Assembly: GCF_022662015.1 (NCBI RefSeq) | Contig: NZ_JAKMCM010000001.1 | Location: 496,001-560,000 of the forward strand | DNA from: Aestuariivivens sediminicola | Lineage (GTDB): Bacteria; Bacteroidota; Bacteroidia; Flavobacteriales; Flavobacteriaceae | Direction: 5' to 3' | DNA: 64,000 nt | In this document: positions 35,684-43,473 of the stretch, piece after piece | Layout of the letters: the number at the start of each line of letters is the position of its first letter | Position numbering within the stretch: position 1 is the stretch's first letter | Translations under genes and position numbers: made by a program | The notes under the pieces: generated by a model | Database searches by the model: none | Told to the model about the DNA's origin: nothing | What the model saw: only the letters and a program-made list of their open reading frames with translations

Positions 35684-36808
35684 ATGATAGTAACGGTTTT
35701 TATCATTTCCCTGCTTTACTTATTATTGATTGGGGCCTTCCTTTGGGGATTTCATAAAATCCGAAGGTTTCGCCCCAAAGCTGTGAACCCGAAAACGACA
35801 TTCTCCATAATCATTCCGTTTCGCAATGAAGCCGGGAATTTACCGCGTATCGTATCCGCTCTGCGGGAATTGGCCTATCCCAAGCATCTGTTCGAGGTGA
35901 TATTTGTTGATGACGCCTCCACTGACAACTCGGTAGATCGCCTTAATGAAGTGCTGTCTCCTAGCCCGCTGGATACGACCATAATAAAGAATAACCGCAT
36001 GACACCTGCGCCCAAGAAAGATGCCATAACAACAGGAATTGCCACTTCGAAATACGAATGGGTAATCACCACAGATGCCGACTGCGTGTTACCCAGGTAT
36101 TGGCTGAACAGTTACGATGCTTTTATTCAACACACAAACAGTCAATGCATTGTGGGGCCTGTCAGGTTTTATACCAAGGCCAACTTCTTCAATAGCTTTC
36201 AAGTCCTGGATTTCCTGAGTCTGCAAGCTACGGCAATTGGTGCCTTTGGCATCCGACAACCCTTCCTGTCCAATGGGGCCAATCTGGCCTATACAAAAAG
36301 CTTGTTCCATCAACTTCAGGGGTTTGAAGGTAATGATCATATTGCCAGTGGTGATGATATTTTCCTTCTGGAAAAAGCGGTTAGAACACATCCCGGGGCA
36401 GTGCATTATATGAAATGCAAGGCGGCCATTGTAAACACCTTTCCCGAACCTACCTGGCGCAATTATCTGCAACAACGGATACGATGGGCTTCAAAGGCGA
36501 AAGCTTACAACAATTGGTTCGGAAAATTTACCGGCGCCGTAGTTCTGTCTATGAATGCCTTAATTATAATAGTGGCAGGATTTTCTGTCACCGGATTGCT
36601 CAGCTTTGAATACGTCGTGTTTCCTCTGATCTTGAAACTCTCGATTGATTTCAGCCTGCTTTATGTTACGGCATTATTTTTCGATCAGCAAAGGCATTTA
36701 AAACAGTTCCTAATCAGCTTTCTAATGTATCCGTTTGTTACTGTTTATAGCGCTCTAATGGCCCTTTTTTCGTCTTATTCCTGGAAAGGAAGAACCTTTA
36801 AAACTTAA
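35684..36808 (+). CDS. GT2 family glycosyltransferase, membrane-anchored
   Basis: 374 residues. One N-terminal transmembrane helix (~3-22) precedes a GT-A domain with FSIIIPFRNEAGNLPRI, VIFVDDASTDNS, VITTDADC (DxD-like), ASGDDIFLLEKA and QQRIRWASKAKAY (QxxRW). Three transmembrane helices follow (~285-350). This arrangement is that of processive or lipid-linked GT2 enzymes of the inner membrane. Donor and acceptor are unknown. It is transcribed divergently from the outer-membrane protein gene and followed by a separate secreted-protein gene. Confidence 0.92.
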   Translation: MIVTVFIISLLYLLLIGAFLWGFHKIRRFRPKAVNPKTTFSIIIPFRNEAGNLPRIVSALRELAYPKHLFEVIFVDDASTDNSVDRLNEVLSPSPLDTTIIKNNRMTPAPKKDAITTGIATSKYEWVITTDADCVLPRYWLNSYDAFIQHTNSQCIVGPVRFYTKANFFNSFQVLDFLSLQATAIGAFGIRQPFLSNGANLAYTKSLFHQLQGFEGNDHIASGDDIFLLEKAVRTHPGAVHYMKCKAAIVNTFPEPTWRNYLQQRIRWASKAKAYNNWFGKFTGAVVLSMNALIIIVAGFSVTGLLSFEYVVFPLILKLSIDFSLLYVTALFFDQQRHLKQFLISFLMYPFVTVYSALMALFSSYSWKGRTFKT

Positions 36809-36859
36809 GTTCATATGATTATTTTTAGTACTTTTACTTCAGCTCAACAGCCCTGAACC

Positions 36860-37729
36860 ATGATGAAACGCTTTCTTTTACTGGCTTCGCTTTTTATGTA
36901 TTTCTTAAATACCTCGGCACAGCAGACCTATACCGTGAACGGGGAATCTCTTGAATTAAGCTTGGAGGTGGAGGGCGATTTGGATTTACTCCTTTTGAAA
37001 CTGGACAAAGGCTATCGCTTTTTTGTTAAAGATTCCACCGAACAGGTACAGGAACTTATCAATACCAGGGACATCGATGGGACGCATTTCAGTGAGTACC
37101 GTCATACTTTGGAAACATTGACCGCAGGTTCGGGGATGACCACCGAACTGGTCGCCTTCAGTAAGTACGGTCTGAAAGAATTTATAAAAGCCTACAATAG
37201 AAAAGGACACAGACGCTATGCCTATACGACGGACAAGGTGAAAACCCAAACCCGATTGGGTGTCTTTGGCGGCCTGACGAACCACCCATTGATCGAAAAC
37301 ACGAATAACGACAAAACCGGACTTTTTGGTCTCGAATTTGAACTTTTAGAAAAAAAAGAATCCCCCAGACAATCCGGTTTTCTGAGTATAGAACATACGC
37401 TGAAACACAATGACTTCGACTATGTTTCTACCATCATAGCCATAGGACACAGATACCGATTTATCAACCGTTCAAAATTTAATATCTATAGCAACCTTCA
37501 AATTGCCACCTATACCTTTTCAAAGGAAACTTCAGTGATGAACACGGAAGACATGACGGTTAAAAACAACAGCTTGAGGGTGCCGTTCATTCTGGGCATT
37601 GGGAGTGATATCAAAGTTTCAGAAAGCAGTTATATCACAGTTATCTACAATGAGATCGTTTCTGTTTTTGTGAAAAACAATGGGCATTTCCCCTTACACT
37701 TCTCTGTGGGATACAAGTTTAATCTTTAG
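36860..37729 (+). CDS. secreted protein, probable outer-membrane barrel, function unknown
   Basis: 289 residues with a Sec signal (MKRFLLLASLFMYFLNTSAQ). The first third is globular; from about residue 130 the chain alternates amphipathic strands (TRLGVFGGLTNHPL, TGLFGLEFELLEKK, RFINRSKFNIYSNLQIATYT) and ends FPLHFSVGYKFNL, an aromatic barrel-type terminus. I infer a small outer-membrane barrel. The stop overlaps that of the convergent lipoprotein gene by 4 bases. Confidence 0.7.
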   Translation: MMKRFLLLASLFMYFLNTSAQQTYTVNGESLELSLEVEGDLDLLLLKLDKGYRFFVKDSTEQVQELINTRDIDGTHFSEYRHTLETLTAGSGMTTELVAFSKYGLKEFIKAYNRKGHRRYAYTTDKVKTQTRLGVFGGLTNHPLIENTNNDKTGLFGLEFELLEKKESPRQSGFLSIEHTLKHNDFDYVSTIIAIGHRYRFINRSKFNIYSNLQIATYTFSKETSVMNTEDMTVKNNSLRVPFILGIGSDIKVSESSYITVIYNEIVSVFVKNNGHFPLHFSVGYKFNL

Positions 37730-38208
37730 GGCTCGGTATTGCGAATAATAACAGGCAATTGAAATTCCGATTTTACCTTTTGGCTGCGTTTTACCGCAGG
37801 AAAAATTTCAGGCAAGGAATCCAAACTACGGGTGAGCAGCGCTTTTATATTCGGAATTTCCCGCAGTGTTATGGAATCCATCTGCAGGTCCCGAAGTATT
37901 AATTCCCCGATTTCCGAAACCTGAAAATCCAGGATCAGGGTATCGTTAATATCCTGAGTGACCACAATCATTTCCTTTTGCAGATTGTTCATAATATGCT
38001 TTCTCAATACACCTTCAAAACAGTGTTTCTGCTCGGGCTTGGTCGAAAGCGAATCACAGATGGTAAAACTGGGATACGCATCTACCTCATCCCAATTAAA
38101 GGTTTTGAGTTCCTCATTTAAAATGGCTTCCGGAGTTGTTTTCTTCACATTAAAATACTCACAGGAACACAGTGAAAGACAGACTAAAAAAATACAGATT
38201 TTGGTCAT
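37726..38208 (-). CDS. lipoprotein of unknown function
   Basis: 160 residues. MTKICIFLVCLSLCSC is a short lipoprotein signal (lipobox LCSC). The mature part has a conserved-looking middle (PSFTICDSLSTKPEQKHCFE, with two cysteines that could pair) and a C-terminal strand KSEFQLPVIIRN reminiscent of TonB C-terminal-like domains. That resemblance is weak. It converges with the preceding + gene with a 4-base overlap of stops. Confidence 0.68.
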   Translation of the reverse strand: MTKICIFLVCLSLCSCEYFNVKKTTPEAILNEELKTFNWDEVDAYPSFTICDSLSTKPEQKHCFEGVLRKHIMNNLQKEMIVVTQDINDTLILDFQVSEIGELILRDLQMDSITLREIPNIKALLTRSLDSLPEIFPAVKRSQKVKSEFQLPVIIRNTEP

Positions 38209-38325
38209 GGATTACTCTATACCCGAAAAATACGATTTTTTTAGTTTTTAAACCCTTTTAAAGAAAAAAAGGACCAAGTAACTTTTAACCCTGTTTAGCG
38301 TCATATTTCTAAACCTAATGATCAC

Positions 38326-38823
38326 ATGGATATCCTTTTAATTATTACAGCTTCTTTATTGATGCTCCTGGGTCTTATAGGAAGTTTTCTCCCCGTTCTT
38401 CCCGGGCCACTGACCAGTTGGTTTGGATTATTACTTGCCCATTTTACTACCGCCATACCCATGAACAAGCCCTTTTTAATAATTACTTTGATCATTGCGG
38501 TACTCATTTGGTTACTGGATTATATCATTCCTGCTATAGGAACCAAATATTTCGGGGGTAGTCGTTACGGGATGATCGGTGCCACCCTGGGGCTTCTTTT
38601 TGGTTTGTTGGCCCCCATTCCCGGAGGCATCATTATTGGTCCATTTGTTGGTGCATTAATCGGCGAACTTCTTAACAATAACAGTTCTAAAATTGCTGTA
38701 AAAGCCGCCTTTGGTTCCTTTATCGGTTTTTTAAGCTCTGCATTTATCAAATTCGTTGTCGCACTCATTTATTTAGGGCTTTTTATTCGCCTGGTCCTAC
38801 AACATCCGGGGAGTATGATGTAA
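38326..38823 (+). CDS. DUF456 membrane protein
   Basis: 165 residues, largely hydrophobic with about five transmembrane segments. LLMLLGLIGSFLPVLPGPLT at the N-terminus, DYIIPAIGTKYFGGSRYGMIG in the middle and the glycine-rich GGIIIGPFVGALIGEL are the DUF456 signature. Function is unknown. It is a single gene between two convergent or unrelated units. Confidence 0.93.
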   Translation: MDILLIITASLLMLLGLIGSFLPVLPGPLTSWFGLLLAHFTTAIPMNKPFLIITLIIAVLIWLLDYIIPAIGTKYFGGSRYGMIGATLGLLFGLLAPIPGGIIIGPFVGALIGELLNNNSSKIAVKAAFGSFIGFLSSAFIKFVVALIYLGLFIRLVLQHPGSMM

Positions 38824-38839
38824 GGCATAAACAAGAAGA

Positions 38840-38870
38840 GGCCCCGTGGGTCTCTCACCTCCACAGGGCC
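38840..38870. other. GC-rich hairpin downstream of the DUF456 gene
   Basis: GGCCCCGTGG and CCACAGGGCC pair (one mismatch) around an 11-base loop, 17 bases after the DUF456 stop. There is no T-tract, so it is a doubtful terminator; it could be an RNA-stabilising hairpin. The rest of the gap to 39040 shows nothing clear. Confidence 0.5.
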
Positions 38871-39040
38871 AATGTAAATTGCTATTATCAACAAAAAATT
38901 TGAGGGATTAATTAAATTGTAGTGTTGACAATCCAAATGTAAACATAAGTTTTCACTTTGTGCTGTGGGAAAACCGTAATGACATTATGGTTTAATTGTA
39001 AAATACAGGTATAGCCTTAGTTCCGAGCTGCAAAAAAGTT

Positions 39041-39715
39041 TTAAACAAAGCCCTGTTTCCTGGCCTCCGATAACAGGGTTTCGTCCTGACCATCCTCGAT
39101 ACAAAAGAGCTCCTTGAGTTGTTTCTTTCTTTTTTCCACGGCACTTAAGGAGATGTCCAAATGCGAGGCCAAGTTTTTTGTCTTTATGCCCTGGGACAAC
39201 AAATGCAGTATTTTTCTGTTCTTCTCGTCGATAACGATATCGCTGGTTATGGTTTTTCTGATATGACTGTTTACGGTACCACTGTAAAAGGGCGGATTGT
39301 ACAATACGGCCTGAAAGGCACTGGCCAACTCGCTTGAGGTGAGATCACTTTTAATCAGGAAGCCTTCGGGATCTATAGTTTTAATGATGTTATGTATTCT
39401 GAATGCCTCGTTGAACATGGTCAGTATCACAATCTTGGCCCTTGGTAAAACCTTTCGGGCATATTCGGCAAGGTCCTCACCCGAGTTCATACTGCCATCC
39501 GAAGAAGGCGGCAGACTTATATCCACAAAAAGGACATCGTAAGGTATGGTTCTCGATACCGAAGTATCCATATATTTTATGGCCTCATCACAATTGTTGG
39601 CAATATCGATGTGCAATTCCTGATGTTCGGCTTTGGTGAACTGCAAGGTGTTCTGATACCCCTCAATAATCATGGGGTGGTCATCGATCATCAATATTCT
39701 AATTTTCTCTGTCAT
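39041..39715 (-). CDS. LuxR/NarL-type response regulator
   Basis: 224 residues. The receiver domain (~1-130) has acidic Asp11/Asp12 (LMIDDHP), phospho-acceptor Asp65 (LFVDISLP) and Lys in FLIKSD. The C-terminal helix-turn-helix (~160-224) reads KNRKILHLLSQGIKTKNLAS, then HLDISLSAVEKRKKQL, a NarL/LuxR-like DNA-binding domain. It is encoded 8 bases after the histidine kinase and should be its partner. There is no adjacent non-regulatory gene to suggest a target. Confidence 0.93.
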   Translation of the reverse strand: MTEKIRILMIDDHPMIIEGYQNTLQFTKAEHQELHIDIANNCDEAIKYMDTSVSRTIPYDVLFVDISLPPSSDGSMNSGEDLAEYARKVLPRAKIVILTMFNEAFRIHNIIKTIDPEGFLIKSDLTSSELASAFQAVLYNPPFYSGTVNSHIRKTITSDIVIDEKNRKILHLLSQGIKTKNLASHLDISLSAVEKRKKQLKELFCIEDGQDETLLSEARKQGFV

Positions 39716-39723
39716 GCCTTGTG

Positions 39724-41556
39724 TCAGTCTATGGGTACTTCAATCCTAACTGTGGTGCCTTTATTTAGTTCCGAGTTAATTTCCAGCAGGCCCTGTATTT
39801 CGCTGATCCTCGAATTCATATTCTTTAATCCGATACCCGATTTGGCCTTGTTTACATCAAAACCGGAACCATCGTCCTCGATCTCCAGGCAAATTACATT
39901 ATTTTTTAATTTAAAGCTAATTTTAATGTTTTCGGCCTTCGCGTGTTTGTAGATATTATGCAGGGCTTCCTGTACCAATCTGTAGATATGGATCTTCTTT
40001 TTATTGGATACGGCATCCCAGTTGATCACCTCATCGTAGTTCAGCCTATAGTGTAACCCATAGGCGATGCATTGGGTATCCACCAGTGTTTTCAATATAT
40101 CGATAAAACCGGCACCGGAGACAAAATCAGTACTCAATTCATGAGACACCTTCCTGATGTCCTCTTCGATGGTTTTGAGCTCCTGAATGTACTGGCCTCT
40201 GGTTTTAACTGCCTCAGGACTCGGGTTCATGTTCAAACTGTCCAGACTCAACCGCGTACCGAACAGACGCCCCAGAACACCGTCGTGCAATTCTTTTGAG
40301 ATCCTTTGTTTTTCGAGAGCTCGGGCTTCCTCAATACTTTCATTCTGGGAAAGCATGAGATTGTAAATTTCCTCGTTGGCCTGTTGCTGCTCCTGAATAA
40401 ACTGCAGTTCCTTGTTCTTGTTGCGTTGCCGAATCACCAGGTAAAGCAATAGGGAGGCGATGATGACGATGATGGAAATAATCATCAGCCACATGCGCTC
40501 CTTGGCAATCTGTCGGTTTTCCTGCTCCACGCGCTGGGTGTCGAATCGGATCCTTGCAAATTTATCACGGATGGCGCGCTCTGCCTTTTGCAGGCTGTCA
40601 TTCAATTTGATATAGGATTTTAAATAGGCAGCCGCCTTATCGCTGTCCTCGATCTCGGAAAGGATATACAGGGACTTTAACAGATCATCATTATTGTATT
40701 TTTCAGAGATCTCCTTGGCCTTGTAGGCATAATACAGGGCCGAGTCCTTTTGCTTTTTGTAGTCGTAATACTCTGCTAAGCGCTGGTGAATAATGATGGA
40801 ATGGTATTCCTGATTCGTACTATCGCAAATCTCTAGGGTTTTTAGATAGAGCTCAGGCAATTGATCAAACTCCTTATTGAGATATAATGTGTGGGCATAA
40901 TTCCCTAAAGCCGAAACGTATATATCAGGATTTTTACCGATTAAATCTGAATTAGTTAAAATCTTATTGAATTGTGCCTTTGCTAAATCATATTTTCCGG
41001 CTTCTATATATACAAAACCCAAGTTATTCTCAGTCGTACCAATACTTCTTTCAAAATCACCCTCCAAATCCCGTTTTAATTCCAGAGATCTGTTATAATA
41101 CTTTTCAGACTCCTCAAAATTACCTAGCTGATCGAAAATAATTCCTAAATTATTATAATTAAAGGCCTTATATTGGTTAATCTCATTGCTCTCATTAAAA
41201 TCATTTAACAGGGTCAGAGATTCAATGGTTGTGACCTCGCTGCTAGTGTAGTCTTTATTATTTGTTTGGCATACTGCAATTCCGTATAGCGTCAGCGCCA
41301 ATTCATACTTCAGATTATTCTTCCGAAATACTCTTTCAGCTGTCTGATAGTAATAGTAGGCCGTGTCGCTCAACTGTGATTTGCGATAAATTTCCCCAAT
41401 TTTGTAATATTCTTTAGCAATGAAAACTGAATCCGAAGAATTGCTTTTTGAAACATGACCAAGGATGGAATCAATCTTACTTATATTTTGCTCCAACTGC
41501 GCATGCAAATTAACAACACCAAAAAAAAGAATGATATAGAGTGTTTTATACTTCAA
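39724..41556 (-). CDS. TPR-containing sensor histidine kinase (HisKA_3)
   Basis: 610 residues with a Sec signal (MKYKTLYIILFFGVVNLHAQ). The periplasmic part (~30-345) carries tetratricopeptide repeats (NYNNLGIIFDQLGNFEESEK, ENNLGFVYIEAGKYDLAKAQ). A transmembrane helix (LMIISIIVIIASLLLYLVI, ~355-375) is followed by a coiled coil. The dimerisation/phosphorylation motif EKQRISKELHDGVLG has His424, and a HATPase domain ends with DDGSGFDVNKAKSGIGLKNM. This is the typical NarX/DesK-like kinase of Bacteroidota. What the TPR part senses is unknown. Confidence 0.94.
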   Translation of the reverse strand: MKYKTLYIILFFGVVNLHAQLEQNISKIDSILGHVSKSNSSDSVFIAKEYYKIGEIYRKSQLSDTAYYYYQTAERVFRKNNLKYELALTLYGIAVCQTNNKDYTSSEVTTIESLTLLNDFNESNEINQYKAFNYNNLGIIFDQLGNFEESEKYYNRSLELKRDLEGDFERSIGTTENNLGFVYIEAGKYDLAKAQFNKILTNSDLIGKNPDIYVSALGNYAHTLYLNKEFDQLPELYLKTLEICDSTNQEYHSIIIHQRLAEYYDYKKQKDSALYYAYKAKEISEKYNNDDLLKSLYILSEIEDSDKAAAYLKSYIKLNDSLQKAERAIRDKFARIRFDTQRVEQENRQIAKERMWLMIISIIVIIASLLLYLVIRQRNKNKELQFIQEQQQANEEIYNLMLSQNESIEEARALEKQRISKELHDGVLGRLFGTRLSLDSLNMNPSPEAVKTRGQYIQELKTIEEDIRKVSHELSTDFVSGAGFIDILKTLVDTQCIAYGLHYRLNYDEVINWDAVSNKKKIHIYRLVQEALHNIYKHAKAENIKISFKLKNNVICLEIEDDGSGFDVNKAKSGIGLKNMNSRISEIQGLLEINSELNKGTTVRIEVPID

Positions 41557-41620
41557 TTAAAGCGATTTACCTTCTTCACTCCCAAATGTATTTATAATTT
41601 TCGTAAAATCATTTTAAAAC

Positions 41621-41647
41621 AAAAAAAACCCATACAAAATGTATGGG
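41621..41647 (-). terminator. terminator after the 48-residue lipoprotein gene
   Basis: On the minus strand CCCATACA-TTT-TGTATGGG followed by eight T residues. It separates the small lipoprotein gene (41675-41821) from the histidine kinase gene. Confidence 0.92.
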
Positions 41648-41674
41648 CCAATATTCTTTTAGTCATTCTTTATT

Positions 41675-41821
41675 CTAGTCATGTATATGACCACCTGTAT
41701 CTAAGATTTCCATGGCATCAGGAGATACTAATACATCATCCTCATTTAAATCCTGCTTGGTACATGATGTCAGGGCTGCTGCGCATACAGCTACAAGTAA
41801 CGTTAATTTTAGGGCTTTCAT
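41675..41821 (-). CDS. 48-residue lipoprotein
   Basis: A short gene reading MKALKLTLLVAVCAAALTSC, with lipobox LTSC (Cys20), then an acidic KQDLNEDDVLVS tail ending in GGHIHD. The lipoprotein signal and the strong terminator 28 bases after its stop argue that it is a real, separately transcribed gene. The mature peptide is only about 29 residues. Role unknown; it lies directly upstream of the kinase gene in the same direction. Confidence 0.78.
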   Translation of the reverse strand: MKALKLTLLVAVCAAALTSCTKQDLNEDDVLVSPDAMEILDTGGHIHD

Positions 41822-42169
41822 ATTAAATCGATTTTAAGGTTATACAATTTTTCTCTATTATTTTTTAAAACATTTAAAAACGTATCGTGATAAAGGTTCC
41901 GAATACGAGGAATCTTTAACGAGGGAAAAAATGGATAATTAACTTTAAAATCGAAGGCACAACAAGGCCCTGATTTCATTTAAAACTGTGTTGAGGGAAT
42001 TTGACCTTTCGGTCTAAAATGGATTAATCTGTTTAACGGAATTGAGGGGACTACTATTTTATCCGTTAAGTGCTACTAAATTAGGTTAAAGTGATTTCGG
42101 TATAGCAAAAATTAGATGAAATGCATATTATATCGATGAAATACAAATAATCGACGAACGTATGGGTAT
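41822..42169. other. 348-base gap upstream of the small lipoprotein gene
   Basis: AT-rich sequence between the lipoprotein start and the LacI gene stop, both on the minus strand. It must hold the lipoprotein promoter. I see no open frame, RNA gene or strong hairpin. Confidence 0.5.
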
Positions 42170-43189
42170 TTAACTTACAGATTTCAGGGTGGACTGGTTG
42201 TTCACCAGGCTGGTTTTTACAATAGTGGTCTTATAATCCAGGTCCTCATCATGCTTTTTTTCCAGTCGATTGATCAGTAAATCCGCCGCACTGGCCCCTA
42301 TCTGTTTGGCGTGTTGCCTGATGGTGGTGAGCTTTGGCATGGAGAGCATGGATATGGATTGGCTTGTAAACCCGATCACCGACAGGTCTTCGGGCACCTT
42401 AAACCCGAGATGTAAAGCCGTATTTATGGCAATGACTCCCGAGGCATTATCAGCAGACAATATCCCATCCACATCCCGATGTGCTTCAAAGAATTCCAAA
42501 ATCTTCTTCTGGTAATCGTCTCCTTTTTTCATTTTCAACTCCAAAAGGTCCTGACCACCCTGCTCCTGAATGGCCTTTTTATAGCCGTGGTTTCTCAACT
42601 TACCAACACTCAACTCATCAACACTGCTGAAAAAAGCAATTTTCTTACGGTTTTCAGACAATAAACTCTTGGTTGCTCTGTAGGTGGCATCGAAATCGTC
42701 TACAATCACCTTGTCGCAAAACACGTCATGTGCCACCCTATCGAACATTACAATAGGCAGCCCCTTATTTATGGTTTTCTTAAAATGTTCAATTTCGTTC
42801 TTGATCTGTGTTTCTTCGGCCATGCATAAAATGAAGCCATCAACACTGCCATTGGCCAATAAGGTTAAAGCTTCCTTTTCCTTTTCTAAAGATTCGTTTG
42901 AAATACAGGTCATGATATGATAGCCTCTCTGGGTGGCCTCGCGTTCTATTCCAAACAGCACTTTGGCTAAAAAATGATTGAGAATGTCCGGAATGATCAC
43001 ACCAATGGTCTTGGTCTTATTCTGCTTCAGACTCAGTGCCACCTTATTTGGAGAATAATTGTAGCGTTCGGCTAGTGCCTTCACCCGTTTTATTGTTTCC
43101 TCCCCTATTTCCTCGCTGTTATTTAAAGCCTTGGAAACGGTTGAGATGGACACGTTTAACTCTTTAGCCAGTTGTTTTAAAGTAACCAT
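42170..43189 (-). CDS. LacI-family transcriptional regulator
   Basis: 339 residues. The N-terminal helix-turn-helix VTLKQLAKELNVSISTVSKA and hinge ERYNYSPNKVALSLK are typical of LacI/GalR regulators. The periplasmic-binding-like domain follows (TIGVIIPDILNHFLAKVL, DGILSADNASGVIAINTA, SVIGFTSQSISMLSMPKLTT). The effector is probably a sugar or sugar phosphate. It lies downstream of the glucan phosphorylase-like gene in the same direction, with 284 bases between, and could control it or itself; the fucose locus is far away and no link can be shown. Confidence 0.93.
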   Translation of the reverse strand: MVTLKQLAKELNVSISTVSKALNNSEEIGEETIKRVKALAERYNYSPNKVALSLKQNKTKTIGVIIPDILNHFLAKVLFGIEREATQRGYHIMTCISNESLEKEKEALTLLANGSVDGFILCMAEETQIKNEIEHFKKTINKGLPIVMFDRVAHDVFCDKVIVDDFDATYRATKSLLSENRKKIAFFSSVDELSVGKLRNHGYKKAIQEQGGQDLLELKMKKGDDYQKKILEFFEAHRDVDGILSADNASGVIAINTALHLGFKVPEDLSVIGFTSQSISMLSMPKLTTIRQHAKQIGASAADLLINRLEKKHDEDLDYKTTIVKTSLVNNQSTLKSVS

Positions 43190-43340
43190 ATGATGCTATC
43201 CTATTTTAGCCGATGCAAGTTACAAAATACATTTATAATTCATCATTTAAAAAAGCGCCCCATGAATTCATATTCACATCACAACATAAGCCTAAAATTC
43301 CGCTACGTATCCTTTAGAAATTTCATGCCTATGATTTCCT

Positions 43341-43359
43341 ATTTCCCTGCGCAGGAAAT
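43341..43359. promoter_or_regulatory. palindrome upstream of the LacI gene
   Basis: ATTTCCCTGCGCAGGAAAT is an almost perfect inverted repeat (one extra C) centred on CTGCGCAG, about 150 bases before the LacI start. Such a GC-centred palindrome could be a LacI-family operator, perhaps for autoregulation. Direct repeats of CATGCCTAT and ATTTCC flank it. Confidence 0.4.
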
Positions 43360-43473
43360 GCCAAAAACATGCCTATATTTTCAGCATTTCCTAAGCATGT
43401 TTCTTAAGCCCTATAAACACTGGGGTTTCAAGGGTATATTCACTTCAAACAGAGGTCGTCTTCACCCTATAAT

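Noticed and set aside
42170-43189. LacI protein as regulator of the fucose locus
   Set aside because: It is more than 23 kb away and beside a glucan phosphorylase-like gene; no shared operator was found by eye.
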